From positions 28,576,620 through 28,640,619 of the forward strand of contig OY294049.1 of assembly GCA_958510825.1 (NCBI GenBank): DNA of 64,000 nucleotides, given 5' to 3'. The notes under the pieces were generated by a model that was not told the DNA's origin, made no database searches, and saw nothing but the letters and a program-made list of their open reading frames with translations. Both the position numbers and the translations under genes were made by a program. Origin of the DNA: Brachypterus glaber (Eukaryota > Arthropoda > Insecta > Coleoptera > Kateretidae). This document shows, piece by piece, positions 54,501 through 63,643 of this stretch (position 1 is the stretch's first letter; every line of letters starts with the position of its first letter).

Positions 54501-55195
54501 AGAGCTTCCTCGTGTTGTGTGTCTAGGTCATAGCGTATGTATCTATGATCCGATAAACTCGGCTCATCTGAGACATGCCACCTTTTCACTAAATCGCTAA
54601 AGTGCCTTGTTGCCACGGTAATATCTATTACTTCCCCTCTCACTGCTGTGACAAAGGTGTGTTCATTCCCGCGATTTAAAACATCTAGATTATTAGCTAG
54701 AAGAAATTCAAGTAGAGACTCACCTCGGTTATTGATGTCACTGCTGCCCCACACGATGTGGTGCGCGTTGGCATCGCACCCGAGTAGCATTTCCAGGTTT
54801 CTACTGTCACAGTGTGCTACTAAGCGCCTCATCTCATCCGTCGGTGGGGCACCTGCTTGATCGTATGGTAGGTAGATGGATCCCAGAATTGCTTCTTCCT
54901 CCTTTCCCTCCAATGTCAAGTTGATCTTTGCAGCCACTAGGTCCCTGCAACAGAAATCCCATAAGGGCAATATATTAATATTTTTCTTTGCAATTATGCA
55001 TGCACGAGGGTTGCTTACCACCGGGTTGTATGTAGCCCAGTCTCTTGCGATCGCCCCTATCCCTCTGATCTTCCCCTCGATCGCCCAGGGTTCCTGAATC
55101 AGAATAATATCAATATTATTTTTTATTATAAATGCACCCAGGGCAGCAGATGCCGCCCTGCACTTATGTAAATTTACCTGTAAAATCTTTAGCAT
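51572..55195 (-). CDS. LINE ORF2: endonuclease, RT, RNase H, zinc finger
   Basis: 1207 codons, no interruption. AP endonuclease (about 1-230): LQVNLHKCRAA, LIQEPW, LLGCDANAHH and SLSDHRYI. RT (about 480-760): GKDGVFP, RPISLTSFLLKTLEKLLD, LLDIEGAFDN, GCPQGGALSPLLW and YADD at about 669. RNase H (about 935-1070): WYTDGSK, AEIYAI, ISDSQAA and VPGHQGIDGNEKADDLA. C-terminal CX2C...H...C finger (about 1150-1168: CRRCGEGDEEPYHLICEC). It nicks the target and reverse-transcribes the element RNA. The start ATG overlaps the ORF1 stop as ATGCTAA, so translation probably depends on termination-reinitiation. Every catalytic motif I can check is present. Confidence 0.95.
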   Translation of the reverse strand: MLKILQVNLHKCRAASAALGAFIIKNNIDIILIQEPWAIEGKIRGIGAIARDWATYNPVVSNPRACIIAKKNINILPLWDFCCRDLVAAKINLTLEGKEEEAILGSIYLPYDQAGAPPTDEMRRLVAHCDSRNLEMLLGCDANAHHIVWGSSDINNRGESLLEFLLANNLDVLNRGNEHTFVTAVRGEVIDITVATRHFSDLVKRWHVSDEPSLSDHRYIRYDLDTQHEEALMYRNPKRTDWASYERELDRGLRECPGGRITSVVDLEIASDSLQSAIISAYESSCPLKPRRVCKNVEWWNEELSEMRKDTRRLFNRAKNTDEWEIYKASLARYSKAIKTSKRESWRKFCQGIEDTPTCSRLQRALRKEKDYNLGSIKTESGAYSETAEETLEVMLKTHFPGSERNRGNENNNIQTEGLRRPTRADWKLASKIVDAKKLKWAVNSFKPFKAAGKDGVFPALLQNGISALTTPVVNLLRASLAFGYIPKGWRKVKVIFLPKPGQATYAEAKAYRPISLTSFLLKTLEKLLDRYIRDKVLKTRPLHRLQYAYQAGKSCELAIHELAKRAEKAIKDKGICLAALLDIEGAFDNTSYESIENALNRHGVPDTICRWVMTMLKNRTIEASLQQSMIEVLVAKGCPQGGALSPLLWCLVVNSLLEELERHGFYAQGYADDITVLVCGKYGKTVSEVMQGALKVIENWCRRVGLSVNPTKTTLIPFTNKRKLLIEPPRLFGTKLKLVGQAKYLGVILDSKLSYKPHLTDKTNKAIRALWACRRMFGKNWGIKPGMLHWVYNVIVKPIVTYGALVWWHKANSTTNRLILSKAQRLACIGIVGAMSTTPTAALEVLLDLPPLHLVAKTEALMAAYRLRINGMGDRHRGLEHTKIFENIDNTDILSMKTDRIAIVYDFRQPAKAEIPSRDAWKNGLYPKLLKGETWYTDGSKMKEGTGAGIHGPGKEISLNLGTKATVFQAEIYAIYVCAQEMTSASYTGRTVNIISDSQAAIKALDSYAFSSELVYECHNELCKLAEHNKVNLIWVPGHQGIDGNEKADDLARKGSEAVLTGPEPCCGVSYSTARHEVRRMLRDEHQQHWIDAPRMRHSKLFLGGPTKKRTSLLLGMSRSQLRTITGIITGHCLLNKHRHVMGQITSPVCRRCGEGDEEPYHLICECPSLIGLRWKYFGNDSLEPNEIMNTPLKPYLDFLKETGML

Positions 55196-56676
55196 TGGCT
55201 TTCTTCTACAGGCTTCTCACCAGCAGGTTCCTCCGTTCCCTTTCTGGTGTCTGGTCCACTTACGCCCCCAGTTTCTTGTTCCATCAGCTCTGGATCATTT
55301 GCTGACCCTGATGGAATTTCTTGCCCTGCAGTATCGCTAGGCTCCTGCTGGGCAATGGGTTCTGGTCCTGTTATCGGACCAGGGACTGCAACTTCCGCCC
55401 CGGTTTCCGCAGTTTTAGGGTCTACTTCCATGGGAGTTCCTATCGGATCCTCCCTTTCGGCATTCCCTTTCGCTGCTTCTCCCTGAGTTTTACTCGTTGC
55501 AGCCCCCTTATCTTTTGTTCCACCGATGGCCCAAAATTGTATTCTGCCTAGGGTATAGGCGAGTTTGTTGCCCCGATCCAGAATCGTCTTCCATGAGCCT
55601 TCGCCCATGGTGATGACCAAGTTCTGACCCTTTGCGTCGGCCTTGGCATCAACGACCTTCCAACCGGCAGTCTGAAGACCCTTGTTTTGGGTCTGCAGCC
55701 TTTTCAGGACTTTGGCCGGTTCCGTTACCGGTCCCGGGATCCATACCCCTGCCCTTACCAGCTTGGGTAACTCCGTTGCCTTCATTACCGCAAGCTTGGC
55801 CCCTGCCCAGGGTTGGGTTTGTGGTATCACCGCACGCAACCAGTCGCTAGTGTCCTGGTCCGTGCAGATGATAATCACTGCCCCTCCCTGTCGATATACG
55901 TGTTCAAACATAGGTGACGGTCCCCCTTCGGGTATGTCATCAATTTTGCCCACGATTGCTGCTTTGAGTGCTTCTGTCTGCTCCTCAGAAATAGCATTCT
56001 CAGGGAATCCCTCGGCTACAATAGCCATTTTCAACCCTGATAAGGCCGCTTTGTAGCTGGGTGCTTCCGCTCCCCTGCTGAGCTTGGCTGGCCTTCTTCC
56101 TTGTGGGGTTCTCGATTCAGATCTGCTCCTTTTGGGAGCTTTCTGATCCTTCCCCCCTTGTTTTTTCGCGGTAACAGGTTTCGGCGTAATTGGGGGCATT
56201 CTCACGCCCCCAGCTTTTCCTCCACTTGTACCGGGTTCACCTAGATTTCGCTTTTGCGTCTCTAGTGCTGCCTTCTGTTTTGCAGCCTTCCTTCTTTGTG
56301 CACCCGAGAGTCTTTTCTCCCTCAGGCGGAATGTTTGCAGACCTTCCAGTACTCTCTCCGTCTGCACTTTAAGATCGGGTTTTTCAGCCCTACCTCCAGT
56401 GTTCGGGAGATTGCCCTGGGGGTCTGGATTGCTCGTCGATGCAGCTTGCGGGTTTGAGTTGGACGTCAGATGCGCCCCACTGCCCACATTTTGCACCGCG
56501 GATCCACCCTGCTCTGTTTGCGGCAGGGGCCTCTGAGAAGTCCCACTGCTTGCACCCTGAGAGGTGGATGGTGTGATACCTGAAAGGTTTTTTAAAATTT
56601 TTATCTTTCTGTTCTTCATCTTGTTCCCACGAAAGTGCACGATTTTGTCGGTCGCACTGGTGGTGACGGCTTTCAC
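55189..56676 (-). CDS. LINE ORF1 with DUF4780-like domain
   Basis: 495 codons. The N-terminal 200 residues are low-complexity, rich in Ser, Gly, Lys and Gln (SGTSQRPLPQ, KRSRSESRTPQGRRPAK). From about 203 to 382 there is a domain I recognise as DUF4780-like: PSYKAALSGLKMAIVAEGFP, EGGPSPMFEHVYRQGGAVII, PWAGAKLAVMKA and VWIPGPV. This domain is typical of insect LINE ORF1 proteins and probably helps bind RNA. The last 110 residues are acidic and Pro/Gly-rich. No zinc knuckles are seen. The start is the first Met in frame; the frame upstream was not judged. Confidence 0.85.
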   Translation of the reverse strand: MKAVTTSATDKIVHFRGNKMKNRKIKILKNLSGITPSTSQGASSGTSQRPLPQTEQGGSAVQNVGSGAHLTSNSNPQAASTSNPDPQGNLPNTGGRAEKPDLKVQTERVLEGLQTFRLREKRLSGAQRRKAAKQKAALETQKRNLGEPGTSGGKAGGVRMPPITPKPVTAKKQGGKDQKAPKRSRSESRTPQGRRPAKLSRGAEAPSYKAALSGLKMAIVAEGFPENAISEEQTEALKAAIVGKIDDIPEGGPSPMFEHVYRQGGAVIIICTDQDTSDWLRAVIPQTQPWAGAKLAVMKATELPKLVRAGVWIPGPVTEPAKVLKRLQTQNKGLQTAGWKVVDAKADAKGQNLVITMGEGSWKTILDRGNKLAYTLGRIQFWAIGGTKDKGAATSKTQGEAAKGNAEREDPIGTPMEVDPKTAETGAEVAVPGPITGPEPIAQQEPSDTAGQEIPSGSANDPELMEQETGGVSGPDTRKGTEEPAGEKPVEESQC

Positions 56677-57082
56677 CAGTGAAGGCTATTTCCTGCCCGG
56701 GTTCCGCCCGGTGCCCGGGAGGTGGCGTCGCCAGACGGTGATCCTCCTCATCACCCATGCATCTCCTCGGCGCGATACCACGCTCACCTTGAGATTGAGG
56801 GGTTTTTTCTGTGGTACCTTCCACTTTGGTCCAGCCGGTTAAGGCAAGACCACGATCCCCAGTCCCTCTGTTACCACTACCCCCCTGCCTGGACATGGGG
56901 GATCAGTGCAGTCCCTGTGGGGGCACTGCTACCCCCTGTCCATTTAGGGGAGGTCGTTGCAGCACACAGAGGGGTACCGGTTTGACTGCTGATCAGTTTT
57001 AAAGCTCCCCCACCGGAGTCATTGGGATGTGGGCCCAATGACCCACTCGTCAAGGCGGCAGTCTCAGGGGAGAAATGTTTTA

Positions 57083-57350
57083 ACGTTACGGGATACTTTA
57101 AGGTGGCCAGTGTATAATATCTTCACTCAAAGTAAAAAAGGTCGTATTTTAAATTTTACTTTATTTTATTTTGGCGCTCAGTTGTGGCGTTGTAATAAAA
57201 CGCCACAGTTCAGTAAGGTCTCTAAATAGAGTGGACATTAAGCTCTACACTGCGTAAAGTGTGAAATTGAATGTAATTTCATTTATGTTTCTTACAATTT
57301 AGACTAACAAAGTAAAATTTAAAATACGACCTTTTGCATCTTGAGTGATG
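57083..57350. repeat. Inverted pair around AAGGTCGTATTTTAAATT
   Basis: AAGGTCGTATTTTAAATTTT (57138 on) and its complement (57311-57330) are inverted, together with TCTTCACTCAAAG/CTTGAGTGATGA. A second inverted pair, TGTGGCGTT...AACGCCACA, lies inside. It joins directly to the inverted element at 57310-58225. Confidence 0.6.
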
Positions 57351-58225
57351 ATATACTTCAAATTTTGACTTAATTGTCAATGTAACATAGTTAAACTTTT
57401 TACTGCAGTAGTTCCAAAACAATTTTAAACTAGATTATTTTTTCTGTTTATAAATAAAATAAATTTAAACTGTGGTTTTAGGGATAATGAAGATGTTAAA
57501 CTTGTGTAAGAAATGCTTAAATAATTTTTTTTAAGGTGTTATGAATTTATTCCTTGCTTGAAGTAAAGTATATTTAGATCTTTAGTTTGAAAAAGTTAAG
57601 TTGACGTTTTGGTTTTAAATTTTTCTTTTTATTTCATTTATTTACCATAATTTACAATATTAGTTGGAAGGCTTGCTTCCAAGAATACAATTAAAAATAC
57701 TCAAAAATTATAAGGCCAACGTTTCGCCCTTATTGTTGGGGCTTTATTCAGGGCAATATTTAATAAAAAAATAATAGTTAAATATAAAAACAAGTATAAA
57801 ATGATAAAATATAGAATACATTAAAATTACAATAAGAAATACTAAAAAATTATAATAGATTGGATGAAGAACAAGAAAAATAATTTAAATAAATAATTTT
57901 CAATAAAATCGTGTTTTTAAATTGTTTTATAATTTTTTATTCTTTTTAGTCGTTATAATACTAATATATACCTAAGACATGTGTAAGATAAGAATACTTA
58001 AGCTGAGCGACCCCAAAAACTATAACTCCTGGAATCAAAGCAAACTTGCTAAGCATGCAAAGACTTTAATAATTGTCATAGTGTTCACTATGATATCGGT
58101 CTTACCCTTTAGCAATCCTAAAATTGTTTTAGAACCACTGTAGTTCATATGTTTAACTAAGCATTGACAAGAAAGTCAAAATGTGAAGCATATAATATAC
58201 TATCCAACTTAAAGCACCCTGAGCA
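57310..58225 (-). mobile_element. Inverted-repeat element with hammerhead-like motif, copy 2
   Basis: Reverse-strand copy of 19217-20130: it shares the CGTTTCGCCCTTATTGTTGG block (57728-57747), the TTAGCAATCCTAAAATTGTT segment and the ends. Its hammerhead-like core is altered (CTGAATA instead of CTGAAGA). At 58221 it joins sequence of the CACAGTGATCCCC family, as its partner does at 19217, so the insertion site is equivalent. Confidence 0.65.
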
Positions 58226-58350
58226 CAGACCTCATATACTAATTTGAGTAACTCATGCGACTCTTCCTCTCTCTCGAATTTTCGTTTCTCTCTTTACAGT
58301 AACATCCACAGTTTTATTGGTATTATGTGGTATTTCCCTAGTGATTTTTT
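58226..58350 (+). repeat. CACAGTGATCCCCGG repeat family, internal fragment
   Basis: CATGCGACTC.TCCTCTCTCTC, TTTACAGTAACATCCACAGT and TACGTTGGTTAT match the inverse of 61930-62060. It is a fragment of the third family member, cut at both sides. Confidence 0.6.
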
Positions 58351-58659
58351 TTACGTTGGTTATTCTGTATTGTTTTTACGAGCGCCTAAATATAGCTACC
58401 CGCACCGAGATTGTTTTGGTTTTTTGTTGTTTGCGGGACGTTAATTTACTTAAGCGTTGGTTAACGGTGGTTTTGTGCCTGTTTTTTTTTTTGTAAAAAA
58501 TTGGTTTGGATTTAGAATAATATATTGAAAAACGGTTAGCCCTCTACTACGCAGGCGCATTTCGGGTGCCGGTAGCTATAACTAGGCGCTCCTTTGTTTT
58601 TGTTTACCTTTCAGTAATCTGTTTGGCTTGTGGATTTTTTCGCTTTGTTCATGTGTTTT

Positions 58660-59250
58660 GTTAACTTTTGCTGGATTCCGGGACATACAAAAATTACGGA
58701 AAATGGAGCAGCCGACAGAATAGCGAATGAAGCCTGGAAAATCTCGTGGTTCGAGTCAAAACGCATTTCCGTGATTACAACCAAGAAACAAAAGAAATCC
58801 TATTTATGAAGTGGAAAAAAGAATGGGACAGTATGGGACAAATTAAGGGAGTCCCTTAAAAGGACGCATGTACTGGGAAAGGACAGAATTAAAAAAGAGA
58901 ACATGGTTAATAACTTAGGAGTAACCAGTAAAAAAACAACAAAAATATGTCATATGAGAGGTAAACACTGCTTTACCAACTCCCACTTGTTTAAAATTAA
59001 CATAAAGGAAGACCCATGGTGTGGTGCGGAAATATACAAGACATCAAACATATCCTTATTGAATGCCCAAGACACTCCCAACAATATTCATCCTTCTATG
59101 GGGCCCTAGCTAAGACATGCCCAACCCCTATTAGCCTAAATTCCCTGCTTGTGACCCCAATAAATCCATAGCAGTAGAAATAACCAAATTCCTTCAAAAT
59201 AAAAACTTAATTGTAGAAAATCAGAAGAGGAAAGATATCGGAAAGGAAGT
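58660..59250 (+). pseudogene. LINE RNase H and zinc-finger relic
   Basis: The reading frame changes several times. First CWIPGHTKITENGAADRIANEAW (RNase H), then KWKKEWDSMGQIKGV, KRTHVLG, and RGKHCFTNSHLFKINIKEDP with WCGCGNIQDIKHILIECPRHSQQ, the C-terminal finger, in a shifted frame. Stops and frameshifts make it inactive. It differs from both other RNase H-bearing LINEs here. The 3' UTR runs to about 59395. Confidence 0.75.
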
Positions 59251-59514
59251 TACCAGAATTTAGAAGTCCACATGACCTGGCCAGAGAGCCTAGAGCAAAC
59301 CCAAATTGGATTGGAGTGTTCAGTTGTATATTTATATTCAGTTTATAATATTTTACTATTTTTTTATCATTGATATTTATATTTTCCCTTATTAGTAAAA
59401 CAAACTGTGATTAGACAGACACTTTTGTGATCAAAAAGTTTTTTGACAAAAACTTTTGTGATAGACACTTGTGTAAGAATATTTTTAATATTTGATATAT
59501 AAATCATATGTATA

Positions 59515-59740
59515 CACCGTTTTATGAGAATACGAATATGACATCACAGTGCGTAAACTAAATAGCACTCTGTAGGGTCACTGGCATCTATTTCTTTTAA
59601 CTTAATACATTTTTTTTTAATAGAAAATGTATACCAAAAAAAATTATTTATCAAGTCTTCAGAAATATATGCAAATATCCATACAGAGTGCTATTTAGTT
59701 TACGCACTGTGAAGTGCGATTTGTATTTTCTCATACAGTG
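59515..59740. mobile_element. 226-bp MITE at TA
   Basis: Ends CACCGTTTTATGAGAATACG and the complement of CACTGTATGAGAAAATAC are flanked by TA. The inversion extends inward to CACAGTGCGTAAACTAAATA and CAGAGTGCTATTTAG. It is non-coding. Confidence 0.75.
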
Positions 59741-59778
59741 TATAAGATATAATATATTATAAATCATATTTATAATGA

Positions 59779-60150
59779 CCAGAGTTGATACTTTCAATAC
59801 AAAACCGGGTTGGACAACAGGAATATTAAATTATTTCTAATTTTTGGTCAGTTTGTTTAATACATATTTATGCCGAATAAGATTATATGTCTGTATACAG
59901 ACATAATCTTATTCTCTTATTCGGCATTGTCTGTATACAGACATAATCTTATTCGGCATAGATATGTATTAAACAAACAGCCCAAAAATTAGAAATAATT
60001 TAATATTCCTGTTGTCTGACCCTCTTATTGTAATGAAAGTATCAACTTGGTCATTATTATTTCTTATTCGGCATATGTATGTATTAAAGAAACTCACCAA
60101 AAATAATTTAAAATTACTCTTGTCCGACCCTGTTATTGTAATGAAAGTAT
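59779..60150. repeat. Palindrome with nested smaller palindromes
   Basis: GTTGATACTTTCAATACAA (59784) matches the complement at 60030-60047, and GTTTAATACATATTTATGCC matches GGCATAGATATGTATTAAAC. The centre repeats ATGTCTGTATACAGACAT, an 18-bp perfect palindrome, twice. A further partial copy of the right arm follows at 60060-60155. Confidence 0.8.
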
Positions 60151-60345
60151 CAACTCTGTATATTACATAGTAGAGAATCTCTATGTTAGTTTCTGATATT
60201 CTACCAAATATTACATACAATTTTTTTATAATAAAATTTATTAATATATTTATATACTTAATTTATTAAAACAATTTTTAAAATTAACTACTCGTCTATC
60301 CATTTTTACTTTATACCAAGATTAATCCTATATGAAATATGTATA

Positions 60346-61050
60346 CAGTGCGGTCCAAAAGTCACCCCCCCCCCTTTTAACTTTTGAACGAGTTGAGATA
60401 TCGACTTCAAATTTAGAACTCTTAAATAAGACAACTTAAACTATATTTTAGCATATATTTGATATTTTCAGCTCTTAAAATGTGGGCATGGGGGGACATT
60501 TTTGTTAAATGAAAAGGGGGGTCGTGCGATACATCATTTTAAAGCTTATAAAATTCTCTATTAACACTAACATTTTTTAATTTTTTAAAAACGTTTTTTA
60601 AGGTTTTGATTTTTCAATTTTTTGTGCTAAAACATTCGATTTTTTAAGTTTTTTTATAAATTTTTATTTATGTCAACTAAAATTAGTTTAAAAGTATAAT
60701 TAACATTTTTTTATGATGAAATTAGGCATTTTTAAAAAATTATTTGTTTTTTTTAGAGGAATTTTGACATTAATACCCATTTTCAACCCCATTTTAAACC
60801 CATTTTTTTTTAATTTAAAAATATGGAGTTAAATGGAGAATTTTATAAGCTTTAAAATGATGTTTTACACGACCCCCTTTCCATTTAAAAAAATGTGCCC
60901 CCATGCCCCCCTGCCCACATTTTAAGAGCTGAAAGTATTAAATATATGCTAAAAGATAGTTTAAGTTGTCTTATTTAAAAGTTCCAAATTTGAAGTCGAT
61001 ATCTCAACTGGTTCAAAAGTTAAGGGGGGGGTGACTTTTGAACCGCTCTG
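60346..61050. mobile_element. MITE with CAGTGCGGTCC ends, copy 2
   Basis: 705-bp close copy of 42350-43064 in the same orientation, between TA dinucleotides. Differences are small indels in A/T and G/C runs. High similarity over the full length suggests recent spread of this family. Confidence 0.85.
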
Positions 61051-61922
61051 TATAAACATTAAATAAAAATTGATATATATTAAGATTACTACAGTAAAAT
61101 TTTGGTTTTAAAGGTCTTCGTATGTCCCAAGGTTGCTCCAGCTAAGGCTATTTTAGTATTATATATTTTCTTTGATGCATACTTCCTTATGCTTATCTGC
61201 ACATAAACTCGCATTTTTATTTCCATAAGTTTGTTGGTTATTATCATACTGGATGGCATAATTTCATTACTCTACAATTAAAGACATTAATACTATCAAT
61301 TAAAAAGTAATGGGAAAATCCCCATCCAAAACCTATAAATATCTACATGTTTTATAGAAAACTTATGTAATCCTATAAAATTGTTTTATAGGTCGAAGTA
61401 GGAATTTTTTTATGAATTGTGTACCTATAGGTTTTTTGGAAAACCTTTGTCCAAAAAAAAATGTGAAAACTTATAGATACTTACACGTTTCATAGGGATT
61501 GTCCTACTAAAAATTTCCAGTAGGTCTAGGAAAATATCTGTTCAAAAACATAGAAAACTTATAGATGCCTACGTTTCATACAGATTTTTCTACTTAAACT
61601 TATAACAACAAAACAAAACAACTGAATAGGTTTATGTATAGGGATTTTCCAATAGGTCTCTATTATAGTCTCTATAATAGGTCCTTTTTGACTGAGAAAG
61701 CTGATATGGTCACTACACCACTTGGTTTGTTTTAACTTACCCTTTATCCATAGTCAACACAGATCTGTGATAAAACATTATTACCCACAATCCATATCTT
61801 ATATATTTATATATAGTCATATATTGTTTTTAGATTTATATTCAGTAAAAATCAAAAGTTTATTTATATTTTTCAAAGTTAACCTCATTTTGTGATTTTG
61901 ACGTCTGTGTTAAAACTTCACT
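61051..61922. other. AT-rich stretch, no gene seen
   Basis: Contains a loose recurrence of ACTTATAGATACTTACACG / TTTCATAG.GATT.TCCTAC (61330, 61480, 61560), perhaps a degenerate tandem repeat. Nothing coding was seen. Confidence 0.4.
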
Positions 61923-62548
61923 GTCCAAGATAACCAACGTAAAAAAAAATCACCAGATAATACCAATAAAACTGTGGATGTTACTGTAAAGAGAGACACG
62001 AAAATTCGAGAGAGAGGGAGAGTCGCATGTGTTAGTCACTTTGAATACGTTAATATTTTATCTAGTATGTAAAATCTGTGACCCTGAGGTGGTAAAAATT
62101 GATATAGAAATATTGTCTATATTGTAAATAGGATAAAATTTCATTAAATTTGCTATTATGCTTTTATACTTCTATATTCTGGCTATTATTTTAGTCTAGT
62201 TATGTTTTAATAGTCACTAAAGTAAAGGTATTATACCAGTCCAACAATTGCACTTAAATCGTAGTTTAATGCTTTTTTCTCAAAAATTAAAAACGATAGG
62301 TAAATTTGCCAAACGCTGTTAGAATCTACACCAAAAATACTATAAGAATCGATTTTTAGTTTTTCTTTTAAGTAGTTGGTGTTGACCGTGATGTCTCCTG
62401 AAGAGTTTTTACCAATATCTTCCAAAGATATGCAAACGCGATTTAACTGGTAATGGATCTATGATGCCCATACCCTGTACTACCAAGATCCATTGTTTGT
62501 TTCCCATGCCCTTTCTTTAAAACCTAATCATATCCGGGGATCACTGTG
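61923..62548 (-). repeat. CACAGTGATCCCCGG repeat family, copy 3
   Basis: Minus-strand copy that starts at 62548 (CACAGTGATCCCCGG) and ends at 61923 (GTTGGTTATCTTGGAC). It is uninterrupted where copy 1 is split by the inverted element at 19217. The first 357 bases by coordinate are repeated identically at 63644-64000. Confidence 0.75.
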
Positions 62549-63043
62549 GTGAACAGATGGCTTTTTTAATAAAAACAAAGAACCATGAATAACAGTTTGC
62601 CTGTAATCTGAGTGCAACAATTTTAGTACTGAATACATATTATTACCTAATATGCATAATATAAAATTAAATTGAGTTAAAATAAAGGTAAATATAAAAA
62701 GTTTTTATTGCTTATATTGGCTACTCTGATTACTTTGTCTTTCTTACGTTGGCTAAACTGTTAAAAACTGTTAGAAAGAGATAGCACTGTAGAACTAATT
62801 TTGACGGTCTTTGTCGTCAAGAAACTATCCTATTATCTCTGTAACTAAAAAAAGTTAAACATAGATTTTAGAATTTTTTTTTATTTTAGGTATTTTTTTA
62901 TATACTTTTATATATAATTTTTTAGTTTAGGTACTTTTTTTTTGCATATAATTTTTTGTTTTCTGTTAGAGTTTATACGTTTAGATATATTTTTTTTTTG
63001 TATATTGTTATAAGAGTTGTAATTTTTTTCAAACGATAAATTT

Positions 63044-63078
<35 letters not shown>

Positions 63079-63387
63079 CCGTAACTATAAAAGATAACTT
63101 TTTAAAATTTACAGAGCTTGTATAAACTCGTATAAACCGTAAATACCACCATTTTGGCATAGCCATTATAAAAAATATCACTTCCGGTCTAAGCGGAAGT
63201 AATACCAACTTTTGATTTTTAAACGGAACCCTATATATTTGTTTACATTTTTGGATTCGCCTTTAAATTCTCTTTTCATTGATATATCACAAGTCAATAT
63301 TTGCATTAAAAATGACGCCACAGGAGCCGTTTTTCATGAAAACAACATGCCGGTCCTAAGACGTCGATATTTGTTATCTTTACATTT
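62549..63387. other. AT-rich stretch with (TATC)n
   Basis: No gene found. It holds a (CTAT)n microsatellite at 63046-63077 and an ACTTCCGGTCTAAGCGGAAG palindrome at 63180-63199. The latter resembles the ACTTCCGG..AAGCGGAAGT pair in the arms of the 14099-17457 element, so a relic of that family may lie here. Confidence 0.45.
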
Positions 63388-63643
63388 TGTTTAACCTCGT
63401 ACTATTCTACTTAATTAAGCATCCCCTAAGTCCGGGACTTGTGTGGGCTAGTAGTAGAGGGAACCACCGGCTTTAATTGACTTTCGAACCAATTTATAGG
63501 AAGTGTCCGCTTCACTTATGCCCTCGACAAATTTCAATTATTAATTAACTGAAAAAGGCAAATCGGCGCCGGTGAGAATCGAACTCACGCTATTTGTGTA
63601 GTAAACTCGCACAAGTACGACGCGGTAGTCCACTACACCAAAA
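63388..63643 (-). mobile_element. tRNA-derived SINE, copy 2
   Basis: Same body as 51194-51468 (GGACTTAGGGGATGCTTAAT, GGTTCCCTCTACTACTAGCC, GCGTGAGTTCGATTCTCACC), same orientation. The 5' head is different: GTGTAGTGGACTACCGCGTC instead of GCGAAGTGGCTAGCGCGTAT. It abuts the CACAGTG-family sequence at 63644 with shared GTCC/GGAC bases. Confidence 0.8.

Larger units (their letters stand above)
51488..57073 (-). mobile_element. Full-length LINE with 9-bp target duplication
   Basis: The 9-mer AATGTTTTA flanks the element at 51479-51487 and 57074-57082. The 5' UTR (57073-56677) is GC-rich, followed by two overlapping intact ORFs, a short 3' UTR and a TAAAC-type tail (51488-51505). The whole element (5.6 kb) is much GC-richer than the host DNA. 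Intact frames and a clean target duplication point to a recent insertion. Domain content (AP endonuclease, RT, RNase H, terminal zinc finger) places it in the I/R1/LOA assemblage. Confidence 0.88.

Noticed and set aside
52506..56985. Several + strand open frames of 60-140 codons
   Set aside because: They are antisense to the two intact LINE ORFs and reflect the GC-rich coding sequence on the other strand.
59544..59713. CACAGTG...CACTGTG pair as a second Transib-like element
   Set aside because: The inverted repeat continues outward beyond the heptamers to TA-flanked ends at 59515 and 59740, so the heptamers are internal to a different MITE.
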